Below are positions 53,854-63,009 of a stretch of DNA of 64,000 nt, piece after piece (positions within the stretch are counted from its first letter, which is position 1; each line of letters opens with the position of its first letter). This stretch comes from Sphingobacteriales bacterium (GTDB lineage: Bacteria; Bacteroidota; Bacteroidia; Chitinophagales; Chitinophagaceae): assembly GCA_004144175.1 (NCBI GenBank), contig SEFT01000006.1, forward strand, positions 186,001 to 250,000, read 5' to 3'. The position numbers and the translations under genes are program-made. The notes under the pieces were generated by a model. The model ran no database searches. It saw nothing but the letters and a program-made list of their open reading frames with translations, and was not told the DNA's origin.

Positions 53854-53914
53854 TTATATGTTATTGGCAATGTCTTAAATAGTTCTTGCATTGCCAAGAA
53901 TTACCTGCAATAAA

Positions 53915-53938
53915 GAAGCCTGCTCATGAGCAGGCTTC
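53915..53938 (-). terminator. Palindromic terminator after fbp
   Basis: GAAGCCTGCTCA/TGAGCAGGCTTC is a perfect 24-nt palindrome; on the minus strand it is followed by TTTATT, 28 nt past the fbp stop at 53966. Confidence 0.75.
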
Positions 53939-53965
53939 CCATAAAAAGTAGAGTTAGTATAAAGA

Positions 53966-55000
53966 CTATGCAACCGTTTCTTTTGCGTTCACAAATTCCA
54001 GCGCTGTGTTCACCATGTTCTTCGAGCCTATGTAGATAGGTACACGCTGGTGCAGTTCCGTAGGTACTACATCCAGTACGCTTCCGGTGCCTGTGCTGGC
54101 AACACCACCCGCAGCTTCTACCAGGAAGGCCATTGGGTTGCACTCGTATTGCAGGCGCAGTTTGCCTTTTGGCGAGCTGCTATCGGCAGGGTACATAAAG
54201 ATGCCGCCTTTTATCAGTGTGCGGTGCATATCTGCCACCATCGAGCCGATATAGCGGTGCGAATAAGGACGACCTTCTTCTTTCTTGTTTTCCATGCAAT
54301 ACTCGAGGAATGACTTAACGCCTTCGCTGTACTTGCAGCTATTGCCCTGGTTCAGTGAATAGATCTTTCCTTTCTCCGGACATTTCATGTCGGGGTGCGA
54401 CAGGCAGAATTCACCGATAGATGGCTCCAGCGTAAAGCCGTTGATGCCTTGCTTGGTAGCATATACCATCATTGTGCTCGACCCGTAAATAACATAACCC
54501 GCTGCCATCAGGCGGTTGCCCGGCTGTAGGAAGTCTTCGGGCGTACATGGCTTGCCCAGCTCACTCACGCGGCGGTATATCGAGAAGATAGTACCAATAG
54601 GAGCATTTACATCGATATTAGAAGAACCGTCCAATGGGTCGAACAGCACTACATATTTAGAGTTTACCGAGTACTCATTACCAAAACATACAAAATCGTC
54701 GTTCTCTTCAGAGGCGATACCCGCGCAGTCCGTACTGTTTTCCAGCACGCTGATAAGTGTGTCATTGGCGTAGATGTCCAGCTTCATTTGCTCTTCGCCT
54801 TGCACATTGGTAGCGCCATGTTTGCCCAGGATGTCTACAAGGCCTGCTTTCAGTACTTGCTTATTGATCATTTTGCAGGCAAGGCCTATATCGCGCAGTA
54901 GTGCAGAAAGCTCTCCGGTCGCCTGTGGAAACTTGCGTGTCTCCTGGATAGTAAACTCGTCCAGGGTTATTAACTTACGTTTCGTATTCATTACTCCCAT
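53966..55000 (-). CDS. fbp: Class I fructose-1,6-bisphosphatase (344 aa)
   Basis: It hydrolyses fructose 1,6-bisphosphate in gluconeogenesis, opposing pfkA at 45725. Active-site metal and phosphate ligands are in [34 protein letters not shown] and [14 protein letters not shown]-terminal [15 protein letters not shown] is conserved. The ATG at 54991 (MNTKRKL) is a possible second start. A perfect promoter box lies upstream on the minus strand at 55018-55025. It is divergent from the CorA gene. Confidence 0.95.
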   Translation of the reverse strand: MGVMNTKRKLITLDEFTIQETRKFPQATGELSALLRDIGLACKMINKQVLKAGLVDILGKHGATNVQGEEQMKLDIYANDTLISVLENSTDCAGIASEENDDFVCFGNEYSVNSKYVVLFDPLDGSSNIDVNAPIGTIFSIYRRVSELGKPCTPEDFLQPGNRLMAAGYVIYGSSTMMVYATKQGINGFTLEPSIGEFCLSHPDMKCPEKGKIYSLNQGNSCKYSEGVKSFLEYCMENKKEEGRPYSHRYIGSMVADMHRTLIKGGIFMYPADSSSPKGKLRLQYECNPMAFLVEAAGGVASTGTGSVLDVVPTELHQRVPIYIGSKNMVNTALEFVNAKETVA

Positions 55001-55017
55001 TTTATTATATCTTAATG

Positions 55018-55025
55018 CAAAGATA
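55018..55025 (-). promoter_or_regulatory. -7 promoter box (TATCTTTG) for fbp
   Basis: A perfect TAnnTTTG on the minus strand, 17 nt before the ATG at 55000. Confidence 0.65.
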
Positions 55026-55163
55026 AGGCAGAATGATGGTTATCAGTCTTTTCTATATTGATATTTGACAGTTGAACGTAAAATAAATTAATATATAATA
55101 TTTAGATCATTTCAGAACTCGGTGATAAAGCATTTTTGGTTATATTATTGTTGTTTAAGAAAC

Positions 55164-55171
55164 TAACTTTG
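55164..55171 (+). promoter_or_regulatory. -7 promoter box (TAACTTTG) for the CorA gene
   Basis: A perfect TAnnTTTG, 21 nt before the ATG at 55193. Confidence 0.65.
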
Positions 55172-55192
55172 CACCACTTTTAAAAAGGGCCG

Positions 55193-56134
55193 ATGGTTCA
55201 ATACTTCAAAAATATCAATCGCCAGACTCTGGAGATCCAACAGGCCGAAGGTGCCAATTGGATCAATGTGACACCACCTTTCCAGGAGAATGAGATCGAT
55301 AATTTGTCGAGTAGCCTGAACATCCCCCGAGACCTGCTTACCGATACACTGGATATCGAAGAGCGTGCGCGCTATGAGATAGAGGATGGCGTAAGGCTCA
55401 TCATCCTGAAGACACCGGTAGAGAACAAATCGCTGAACGAAAGCGATGCCGATTATGTGACGATACCCATCTCAATTATCATCACCGAGCGCAGTCAGGT
55501 CATTACCGTTAACTCTTTCGAGAATGTAGCCATCCGCCGCTTCCTTACCACCTTTGCCAAGCGCCACCCTGAGCGCCCCAATATGATGGTGCTGAAGATA
55601 TTTGAGAAGGTTGTAATGGACTTCATAGAGGTGCTGAAGGAAATAAACCACCGCCGCAACATACTGGAGCAAAAGCTGTACGACTCGAACCGTAATGAGG
55701 AGCTGCTGTACCTGATGCGTGTTCAGAAAAGCCTGGTGTACTTTGTAACCGCGCTACGGTCGAACGAGCGGCTGCTGATGAAGATGGACCGGACCAACTT
55801 CCTGAACTGTGATGAAGAGGAGCGCGAATTTTTGGCAGACCTTATTGTAGAGTTCTCACAGGCCCTTGAGATGGCCGATACGTATACCAATGTATTGAAC
55901 AGTACGATGGATGCCTTTGCCAGCATCATCAACAATAATATGAACCTGGTGATGAAACGCCTCACCAGCATTACCATCCTTATATCGCTGCCTACGCTCA
56001 TCGCCAGCTTCTATGGCATGAACGTACCCATACCTTACCAGGAAGGACATTACAGCTTTTATGTGCCCGTATTGCTGGCCATTTTTGTATCAGTGGTTAT
56101 GAGCTTCTACTTCAACAAGAAACGCTGGTTCTGA
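55193..56134 (+). CDS. CorA-family magnesium/metal transporter (313 aa)
   Basis: A pentameric inner-membrane channel for Mg2+ or Co2+. The long cytoplasmic N-domain is acidic and helical; the C-terminus has two membrane helices with the family motif YGMNVP between them (near residue 285) and a basic tail KKRWF. Length is normal. The stop overlaps the NUDIX start by one base (TGATG). Confidence 0.92.
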   Translation: MVQYFKNINRQTLEIQQAEGANWINVTPPFQENEIDNLSSSLNIPRDLLTDTLDIEERARYEIEDGVRLIILKTPVENKSLNESDADYVTIPISIIITERSQVITVNSFENVAIRRFLTTFAKRHPERPNMMVLKIFEKVVMDFIEVLKEINHRRNILEQKLYDSNRNEELLYLMRVQKSLVYFVTALRSNERLLMKMDRTNFLNCDEEEREFLADLIVEFSQALEMADTYTNVLNSTMDAFASIINNNMNLVMKRLTSITILISLPTLIASFYGMNVPIPYQEGHYSFYVPVLLAIFVSVVMSFYFNKKRWF

Positions 56135-56571
56135 TGTTGCAGGCTGCTAAACGCTTCAATGTACGGGTGTACGGCATCTGGATACACCAGGATAAAATAC
56201 TGGTGAACGAAGAGCAGATACGCGGCAAGCAGGTGATAAAATTCCCGGGCGGCGGGCTCGATTGGGGTGAAGGTACCATCGACTGCCTGAAACGCGAATG
56301 GCGCGAAGAGCTGGGCGCAGATATAGAGGTACTGGAGCATTTCTACACCACCGATTTTTTCCAGCATTCCGCATACGACGATTCGCAGGTTATCAGCATA
56401 TACTATCTGGTAGCGGGTGCCAATCCCGAAGATGCAATAACAAACCATGTGGCTGAAGAGCGTACTTACTGGATGCCGCTGAAAGAGGTTTCTGCCGATA
56501 TCTTTACCCTGCCCATTGACAAGCATGTGGGTGGTATGCTACAAGCCCTCTGTGAAAACGGCGCACTGTAA
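56134..56571 (+). CDS. NUDIX hydrolase (145 aa)
   Basis: The NUDIX box is GGLDWGEGTIDCLKREWREE near residue 40, matching Gx5Ex7REUxEExGU. The enzyme cleaves a nucleoside diphosphate linked to another moiety; the substrate is not predicted. It overlaps the CorA gene by one base and is probably co-translated. Length is normal for the fold. The next gene begins 91 nt later behind its own promoter. Confidence 0.9.
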   Translation: MLQAAKRFNVRVYGIWIHQDKILVNEEQIRGKQVIKFPGGGLDWGEGTIDCLKREWREELGADIEVLEHFYTTDFFQHSAYDDSQVISIYYLVAGANPEDAITNHVAEERTYWMPLKEVSADIFTLPIDKHVGGMLQALCENGAL

Positions 56572-56642
56572 TTGTTTTTTCTTTCAATCCCCTCATAGAA
56601 AACACTTAACAGTTCTGTAAATATTCAGATAAAATAACATCC

Positions 56643-56650
56643 TACATTTG
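56643..56650 (+). promoter_or_regulatory. -7 promoter box (TACATTTG) for the second ABC exporter
   Basis: A perfect TAnnTTTG, 11 nt before the ATG at 56662. Confidence 0.6.
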
Positions 56651-56661
56651 CTTCACTAATT

Positions 56662-58458
56662 ATGAAGCTACTTTTACAATACCTTAGCCGCTATAAGGGA
56701 CTCATTGTACTGGCATTGTTCCTCGCGGCCATCAACCAGGTTTTTTCCTTACTCGATCCGTATATCATGGGGCATTTTGTTATCGACAAATATGCCACCC
56801 ATCCGCACGACTATACCCAAAGCGAATTTATTTGGGGCATCATGCAGGGGCTGGGTATGCTGATAGGTACGGCCATGATATCGCGCATTGCCAAAGCCTT
56901 CCAAGACTATACGGTAAATGTGGTGATACAAAAGTTCGGGGCCAGCATCTATAGCGATGGCCTGCGCCACTCGCTGCGCCTGCCTTACCAGGATTTTGAA
57001 GACCAGCGCAGTGGTGAGACACTATCGGTACTGCAAAAGGTGCGGATAGATACAGAGAAGTTCATCAATGCGTTCGTCAATATTCTGTTTACCACCATAG
57101 TAGGTATCGTATTCGTTACGGTTTATGCCATTACCCTAAATCCCTGGCTGGTGGTGATATATGTAGGCGGCGCTATATTGCTTGGTATGCTTACCAATGT
57201 GCTGAGTAAGAAGATAAAGGTGATACAGAAAAGCATTGTAACAGAAACAACGGCACTGGCAGGATCTACCACCGAATCGCTCAGGAATATAGAGCTGGTA
57301 AAAAGCCTTGGCCTTACCAACCAGGAGATACAGCGACTGAATAATACCACCCTGAAAATACTAACGCTGGAGCTTAAAAAGGTACGCGGCATCCGTTCTA
57401 TATCTTTTGTGCAGGGTACGTTTGTCAACTTCCTGCGCCAGTGCATCATGTTCTCGCTGTTGTATTTCATCTTTAAAGACCAGCTAACCGTAGGGCAGAT
57501 GATCACGATGCAGTTCTATTCGTTCTTCATCTTTGGCCCGCTACAGGAGCTGGGCAATGTGATACTGGCCTATCGCGAAGCCCAAGTGTCGCTCAATAAT
57601 ATGGAGACCCTGCTGGAAAAGCCGGTAGAGAAAAAACCAGTGAACCCAGAGCCGATCAACGAGATAGAGCGTCTGCAGTTTGAGAAGGTGACCTTTCAGC
57701 ACCCGACGGCTATGCGGCCTGCCCTGGAGGAGATATCATTTGAGGTGAACATAGGCGAGACTATTGCCTTCGTCGGTCCGTCGGGTTCGGGTAAGACCAC
57801 GCTGGTGAAACTGCTGGTAGGTCTTTATCAGCCAAAGGTGGGTAATGTATATTACAACGGCCATAATGAAGCCAATATCGACTATGATGAACTACGCCGC
57901 CAGCTGGGTTTTGTAACACAGGACACGCAGTTATTTTCGGGTACTATCAAAGAGAATCTGTTGTTCGTTAACCCTGAAGCAACCGACGAAATGGTGCAGG
58001 ATGTGTTGGATAAAGCAGCCTGCCAAAATCTACTATCCCGTGCGGAGAATGGCATCAACACCATGATAGGCGAGGGAGGCCTGAAGCTATCCGGTGGCGA
58101 GCGTCAGAGATTGTCCATAGCGCGTGCGCTGCTGCGCAATCCGAGGCTAATGATATTCGATGAAGCGACATCGGCGCTTGATTCGCTTACCGAAGAAGAG
58201 ATATCGCAAACCATACATAACATTACCGACCAGCGCCAGCACATCACCATCATGATCGCGCACCGCCTATCAACCATCATGCATGCCGATCGCATATATG
58301 TACTGGAGAAAGGCCGCATCGTAGAAACGGGTTCGCATGAAGAGTTGCTTGCCGAAAAAGGCCTGTACTATGCCATGTGGCGCCAGCAAATAGGCGAGCG
58401 TAAAGACGTACGTGCCATTACGCCCGGCAGTGCGTTAAAGAACAATGTTTTGAAGTAA
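56662..58458 (+). CDS. ABC transporter, transmembrane plus ATPase (598 aa)
   Basis: A second fused exporter half-transporter: membrane helices in residues 10-310 and an ATPase with Walker A GPSGSGKTT, Q-loop TQDTQLFSGT, signature LSGGERQRLS and Walker B MIFDEATSALD. It differs from the 49529 exporter in having a canonical LSGGE signature; the two are not close copies. The 3' end overlaps the convergent nadB gene by 24 bases. Substrate unknown. Confidence 0.92.
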   Translation: MKLLLQYLSRYKGLIVLALFLAAINQVFSLLDPYIMGHFVIDKYATHPHDYTQSEFIWGIMQGLGMLIGTAMISRIAKAFQDYTVNVVIQKFGASIYSDGLRHSLRLPYQDFEDQRSGETLSVLQKVRIDTEKFINAFVNILFTTIVGIVFVTVYAITLNPWLVVIYVGGAILLGMLTNVLSKKIKVIQKSIVTETTALAGSTTESLRNIELVKSLGLTNQEIQRLNNTTLKILTLELKKVRGIRSISFVQGTFVNFLRQCIMFSLLYFIFKDQLTVGQMITMQFYSFFIFGPLQELGNVILAYREAQVSLNNMETLLEKPVEKKPVNPEPINEIERLQFEKVTFQHPTAMRPALEEISFEVNIGETIAFVGPSGSGKTTLVKLLVGLYQPKVGNVYYNGHNEANIDYDELRRQLGFVTQDTQLFSGTIKENLLFVNPEATDEMVQDVLDKAACQNLLSRAENGINTMIGEGGLKLSGGERQRLSIARALLRNPRLMIFDEATSALDSLTEEEISQTIHNITDQRQHITIMIAHRLSTIMHADRIYVLEKGRIVETGSHEELLAEKGLYYAMWRQQIGERKDVRAITPGSALKNNVLK

Positions 58459-60033
58459 GCTGCTCTTTTGCGGATAGTCGGTATTGAAGTGCAGCCCCCT
58501 GCTTTCTTTGCGGAACTGCGCACTCTTTACGATCAGGAAGCCTGTAGTTATCAGGTTACGCAGTTCGCACAACTGCGGCGATACGGTTGCTGTTTTGTAT
58601 AGCTCTTCCGTTTCCGCATGCAATAGATCCAGACGGCTGATTGCCCGGTGCAGGCGTACATCATTGCGTACGATGCCTACATAGTCGCTCATAATAAGTT
58701 GCAGCTCCTTCAGGCTTTGCGTGATGAGGATCATCTCCTCCGGCTCCTTGGTGCCGGAGGCATTCCAGTCGGGGATCTTTGTATTGAACTTCGTCCGCTC
58801 CAGTTTAAGACTCGCATCCTCGGCGCAGCGGTGTGCAAATACCAGCGCCTCCAGTAAAGAGTTAGAAGCGAGACGGTTGGCGCCGTGCAGCCCTGTGCTG
58901 GAGCATTCGCCGCAGGCATACAGGTATTTTATAGAAGTACAGCCAACTTTATCGGTCTTAATGCCGCCGCAGCAATAGTGCGCTGCCGGAGCTACCGGTA
59001 TCAAATCCTGGAATACATCAATGCCTATGCTTTTGCATTTTGCATAGATGTTCGGAAAGTGCGAGCGGAACTTATCCTGGTCCATATGGCGACAGTCGAG
59101 GTACACATGCTCAGTACCCGTACGTTTCATTTCATTATCTATAGCTCTTGCTACTACATCGCGCGGTGCCAGGTCGGCACGGGCGTCATATTGCGGCATA
59201 AAGGCTTCGCCTGCCTTGTTGCGCAGTATGCCGCCATCGCCGCGTACTGCCTCTGTAATGAGGAACGAAGGGCTTACTCCAGCCTCGTATAACGCCGTAG
59301 GGTGAAATTGGATGAACTCCATGTTCTCGATACGACCCTTTGCGCGGTAAGCCATTGCAATGCCGTCTCCCGTTGCAATACGTGGGTTAGTGGTGGTGCG
59401 GTAAGTTTGCCCGGCACCACCCGATGCCATTACGGTAATGCGCGCCAATATTTTCTCTATATTATTTGTGCTAAGGTTGAGCGCATATACACCATAACAT
59501 TCAATATCGGGCGTAGACTTAGTGACCAGGTGACCCATGTGGTGCTGGGTAATAATGTCGAGCACAAACCAATGGTTATGTATCTGGATGTTGGGGTAGC
59601 GTTTTACTTCCTCTACCAATGCCCGCTCCATCTCGAAGCCGGTAATATCCTTATGGTGAAGTATGCGGAATTCGGAGTGGCCGCCTTCTTTGCCGCGCAT
59701 ATACTCGCCAGCTGCATCTTTATCGAACTGTGTACCCAGGTCTATCAGTTCATTCACCCGCTCCAGACCCTCTCTCACTACTATCTCTACTACTTCTTTA
59801 TTACACAGCCCATCGCCTGCTATCAGCGTATCTTCTATATGCTTTTCAAAGCTATCGTTCTCCGGGTCGTTCACTACGGCTATGCCACCTTGCGCATACT
59901 TGGTATTGGTTTCGTCGGTATTGGTCTTGGTCAGGATGGTTACTGTCTTATCCGGAAAACGTTTGGCGATCTTGGAAGCAAAAGTAAGTCCGGCGATACC
60001 GGAGCCAATAACAAGGAAATCGGTCTGTAACAT
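58435..60033 (-). CDS. nadB: L-aspartate oxidase
   Basis: It oxidises aspartate to iminoaspartate in NAD synthesis. The FAD-binding loop is VIGSGIAGLTFASKIA; further motifs are KYAQGGIAVVN, MEFIQFHPTALYE, GDGGILRNKAGEAF, HYCCGGIKTDKVG and ACGECSSTGLHGANRLASNS, typical of NadB. 532 aa is normal. No nadA or nadC is adjacent. The 3' end overlaps the ABC exporter gene by 24 bases, tail to tail. Confidence 0.95.
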   Translation of the reverse strand: MLQTDFLVIGSGIAGLTFASKIAKRFPDKTVTILTKTNTDETNTKYAQGGIAVVNDPENDSFEKHIEDTLIAGDGLCNKEVVEIVVREGLERVNELIDLGTQFDKDAAGEYMRGKEGGHSEFRILHHKDITGFEMERALVEEVKRYPNIQIHNHWFVLDIITQHHMGHLVTKSTPDIECYGVYALNLSTNNIEKILARITVMASGGAGQTYRTTTNPRIATGDGIAMAYRAKGRIENMEFIQFHPTALYEAGVSPSFLITEAVRGDGGILRNKAGEAFMPQYDARADLAPRDVVARAIDNEMKRTGTEHVYLDCRHMDQDKFRSHFPNIYAKCKSIGIDVFQDLIPVAPAAHYCCGGIKTDKVGCTSIKYLYACGECSSTGLHGANRLASNSLLEALVFAHRCAEDASLKLERTKFNTKIPDWNASGTKEPEEMILITQSLKELQLIMSDYVGIVRNDVRLHRAISRLDLLHAETEELYKTATVSPQLCELRNLITTGFLIVKSAQFRKESRGLHFNTDYPQKSSLLQNIVL

Positions 60034-60052
60034 GGGTTGCCCGTTGTGAAAT

Positions 60053-60080
60053 AAAAAAGCGGCTCCATAAAGGAACCGCT
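60053..60080 (-). terminator. Terminator after the DUF6029 gene
   Basis: On the minus strand AGCGGTTCC pairs with GGAGCCGCT (with one G-U) around TTTAT, then six T follow. It lies 29 nt past the stop at 60109. Confidence 0.8.
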
Positions 60081-60108
60081 AACAAAGTAAAGGTTTTTGA
60101 GCTAAATG

Positions 60109-61692
60109 CTAGAAGCTGGATGTGATGCCAAAGCGCATACCCGAGAAGGCAGGCTCGTAGCGGCATACACCACCCGTACAGTTGATACCTTCTACCTGCT
60201 TTACGTAGGATGCAGTAAAGCGGTGAGGGCCTTGTGTGTACGCAGTGAAAATATTGTAATAGTGCTGGCTGCCACCCGAAGCCGCAGGCCCTGGGTCGAT
60301 ATTATACATATCCGACAAAGCAAAAGATAATTTCGGAGCCACGTTATATTCTACCAGTGCAAACGCCCACGAGCCGAAATCCTGCTTGGTGTGCTGGTAT
60401 TCTAGCTGCGTTCTTATCGAATGTTTGTCGTTAAAGCGGTAGGTGATCTCTGCAAATGGGGTGATAGCCTGTATGATAGGCACTGCTGGTTTTACCTGGT
60501 AAAGTTCCTGATTGTATTCCATTACCTGTACACCGCCTTGCAGTACCCATTTCTCGAAGCCGCGGTATTCAGCTTCGGCATATGCTTCGCGATACAGCTT
60601 AATGTCTTCGATGGTATTGATGTGCGTATAGTTAAAGGTTAGATCGAGGTTATCGCTGGGAGATATCAGCACGTCAGAACCCAATGCCACTTCCGACAGG
60701 TCTTGCGACGCTGGTGTGTAGCGGGCCATCAGGCGTTGCGGGCGCAGGCGGGCAACAATAGGCTGCCAGTTCATCAGTCCGCGTATCAGCACTTCGTTTG
60801 GCGAGGTACGCATAACAAAGTTATCGGTACGCTTGCCGGTAAGGTTCACAGCAAGGCCTTTTTGCGCATAGCCAAGTGTTGAGTACAGTACAGTACCCGT
60901 TGGGTGTTGCAGGATATTGTCTCTTACGATTACGTCCTCTGTTTTGTATGATCCCTCAGCATACCACGATACACTACCGAGCGTAAGCGTATTATATGCT
61001 GTGAACGCGTACATATTGTACTTGGGTATGAAGCGGGTAGGGAAGTCCTGGTTGTTGATCGTATTTACGATCAGGTCCATCGATGTTTGGTCGAGTGTGC
61101 GGTTCACTGCACCTACGCCGGGGCTCAGATGGATATTCTTGTTCTTGCCGACGTCAAATCCACCCTCCACGTTGATACCCTTAATGACAGGGCGGTAACG
61201 CTCAAACAGGAACTTTTGCTGCCCGGTAAATGCTTTGACGGTGATATTATCGGTAGGCTGAAACTTCAGGTGTAAACCTACAAGCGCGTTGTCTATCAAA
61301 AGACCGCGGTCCTCATAAGCACGGAAAAGAATACCGCTGCCTATCTGGTCGTAGATATAGCCACCGGTAATGGTCAGGCGCTTAAATTCCTTACTCAGGC
61401 TCCATGCACCTACACCAAAGTTGGTAAGCGCCTGAGTAGGGTTATATAAGTTGGAATTATGGAAGGCATCAGCACGCACCGTAGCCGTAAAGCCATTGTT
61501 GTAATAGCGCAGGCTTAGCCATGCTTCACCGCCGCTCAGGTAGTTATCGTACAGCGGATTGTTAGCAGCCTTAATAGCAGTGTCGCGCTGAAAGAAATTG
61601 ACGTTTGCCATCAGGTCTCCCGAAAGCGTCCCTTGTGCATAAGCACCCGATGTTATCAGCGCAGAAAGCGCTAATACAGTTATTTTTTTCAT
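60109..61692 (-). CDS. DUF6029 family outer-membrane-like protein (527 aa)
   Basis: The ATG at 61692 gives a good signal peptide (MKKITVLALSALITSGAYAQ); an in-frame TTG-type start at 61743 is less likely. The mature protein shows alternating amphipathic beta strands with Tyr/Phe/Trp residues (WLSLRYYNNGFTATVRADAF, LTITGGYIYDQIGSGILF, EYRGFEKWVLQGGVQVMEYN), the pattern of a beta-barrel, and ends in FGITSSF, with a terminal Phe typical of outer-membrane barrels. The family is assigned from memory of the sequence pattern. Function unknown. Confidence 0.72.
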   Translation of the reverse strand: MKKITVLALSALITSGAYAQGTLSGDLMANVNFFQRDTAIKAANNPLYDNYLSGGEAWLSLRYYNNGFTATVRADAFHNSNLYNPTQALTNFGVGAWSLSKEFKRLTITGGYIYDQIGSGILFRAYEDRGLLIDNALVGLHLKFQPTDNITVKAFTGQQKFLFERYRPVIKGINVEGGFDVGKNKNIHLSPGVGAVNRTLDQTSMDLIVNTINNQDFPTRFIPKYNMYAFTAYNTLTLGSVSWYAEGSYKTEDVIVRDNILQHPTGTVLYSTLGYAQKGLAVNLTGKRTDNFVMRTSPNEVLIRGLMNWQPIVARLRPQRLMARYTPASQDLSEVALGSDVLISPSDNLDLTFNYTHINTIEDIKLYREAYAEAEYRGFEKWVLQGGVQVMEYNQELYQVKPAVPIIQAITPFAEITYRFNDKHSIRTQLEYQHTKQDFGSWAFALVEYNVAPKLSFALSDMYNIDPGPAASGGSQHYYNIFTAYTQGPHRFTASYVKQVEGINCTGGVCRYEPAFSGMRFGITSSF

Positions 61693-61787
61693 TAAAAAAT
61701 AGCTAAAACTGGTAAAATTTTCCGAATTTAGAACCTTTGGCAATATTTGGCAAAGTTTTCGCCTATTATTTTAAAAACAAACGAATT

Positions 61788-62279
61788 ATGAAAAAGCTTT
61801 TGGTTGCAGCGGCGGCTGTTCTATTCACAGTATCGGTGCAAGCCCAAGATCTACCCAATACGCAGATCAAAGACGTAAAGACGAGCAAAAAACTTTCCTT
61901 TAACGAGGCTATTTCAAAAGATAGAATCACACTGGTAAGCTTTTGGGCTACCTGGTGCGTGCCTTGTAAAAAAGAAATAAAGAATGTGCGGGCTAAAATG
62001 GCAGATTGGAAGAAAGAAGCAGATTTCGACTACGTGACCGTATCGCTGGACGAATCTCGCGCTGAAGGCCTGGTTCGTAGCTATGCAATAGGCCAAGGCT
62101 GGGATTTTCCTTACTACATCGACCCGAACTCTGACCTGAAACGCTCACTCAACTTCCAGACCGTGCCTTTTACCATGGTAGTAGGTAAGGATGGTAAGAT
62201 CGCCTACATGCACTCAGGCTATGAAGAAGGTAGCGAGAATGAGGTATTTGCCAAGATAAAAGAACTGGCAGCTAAATAA
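61788..62279 (+). CDS. TlpA-like thioredoxin-fold protein (163 aa)
   Basis: The ATG at 61788 gives a signal peptide ending VQAQ. The thioredoxin-like domain has FWATWCVPCKKEI (CXXC as CVPC) and the region QTVPFTMVVGKDGKIAYMH, with the cis-proline in TVPF. It is a periplasmic thiol-disulfide protein of the TlpA/ResA type. It is divergent from the DUF6029 gene, and a terminator follows at 62305. Redox partner unknown. Confidence 0.85.
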   Translation: MKKLLVAAAAVLFTVSVQAQDLPNTQIKDVKTSKKLSFNEAISKDRITLVSFWATWCVPCKKEIKNVRAKMADWKKEADFDYVTVSLDESRAEGLVRSYAIGQGWDFPYYIDPNSDLKRSLNFQTVPFTMVVGKDGKIAYMHSGYEEGSENEVFAKIKELAAK

Positions 62280-62304
62280 GCAAACCACGTAGAGTAACAT
62301 ACAG

Positions 62305-62336
62305 AACGCCTTTGCTACTGCAAAGGCGTTTTTTTG
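62305..62336 (+). terminator. Rho-independent terminator after the TlpA-like gene
   Basis: AACGCCTTTGC (62305-62315) pairs with GCAAAGGCGTT (62320-62330) around TACT, followed by T-rich sequence. Confidence 0.85.
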
Positions 62337-62409
62337 TTTGGTACGCACCAAACATAGCGGTAGAAGCTTATGGTATCATATTCGTATCTTCATAGTAAAT
62401 ACTATCTAT

Positions 62410-62934
62410 ATGTTGTCTCAAACAGTACAGGAAGCACTCAACAGGCAGGTAACAATGGAGGCCGAATCATCGCAGGCCTATTTGGCAATGGCATCGTGGG
62501 CAGAGATACAGCCGGGTCTCGACGGCGTTACCGAGTTTTTTTATCAGCAGTCGGCCGAAGAGCGGATGCATATGCTGAAGCTGATACGTTATATAAATGA
62601 ACGGGGCGGGTTTGCAGTAGTGCCTGCATTAGCGCAGCCTATTATCACATTCCAATCATTGCAGCGCGTGTTCGAAGAGTTTCTGAAGCACGAAGTGCGC
62701 GTGTCCGAAAGCATTAACGACCTGGTAGGTATGGCCCTTGATGAAAGAGATTTCGCCACGCACAACTTCCTGCAGTGGTACGTGGCCGAGCAGATAGAAG
62801 AAGAGCACCTGGCTCGTACGATGAATGATAAACTGGTACTGGTAGGCGACGATAAGAGCGGCATCTACCTGTTCGACAGAGACATCATGCTTTTCCGCCC
62901 GCAGAACAATGGCGGCGGTAAGAATCAACACTGA
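62410..62934 (+). CDS. Ferritin, FtnA type (174 aa)
   Basis: An iron-storage ferritin. The ATG at 62410 (MLSQTVQEALNRQVTMEAES) matches the family N-terminus; an in-frame upstream start adds residues that look untranslated. Ferroxidase ligands are the Glu in MEAESSQAY, the E-x-x-H of SAEERMHM and EE in QIEEEHLART near residue 130, with HEVRVSESINDLV and FLQWYVAEQ between. No heme-binding Met pattern of bacterioferritin was seen. A 23-bp terminator follows. Confidence 0.93.
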   Translation: MLSQTVQEALNRQVTMEAESSQAYLAMASWAEIQPGLDGVTEFFYQQSAEERMHMLKLIRYINERGGFAVVPALAQPIITFQSLQRVFEEFLKHEVRVSESINDLVGMALDERDFATHNFLQWYVAEQIEEEHLARTMNDKLVLVGDDKSGIYLFDRDIMLFRPQNNGGGKNQH

Positions 62935-62947
62935 TTATATATAACTG

Positions 62948-62996
62948 GTATAAAACGAAAGCGCCGCAGATGTTCTGCGGCGCTTTCGTTTTATAC
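62948..62996. terminator. Very strong bidirectional terminator (23-bp perfect stem)
   Basis: Arms 62948-62970 and 62974-62996 pair perfectly around a 3-nt loop, with A/T-rich outer ends on both sides. It separates the convergent ferritin and propeller genes. Confidence 0.9.
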
Positions 62997-63009
62997 AATA
63001 AATTATTTA

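Noticed and set aside
58435-58458. 24-base overlap of the ABC exporter and nadB as an assembly error
   Set aside because: The overlap is convergent, both C-termini look normal, and such overlaps are common.
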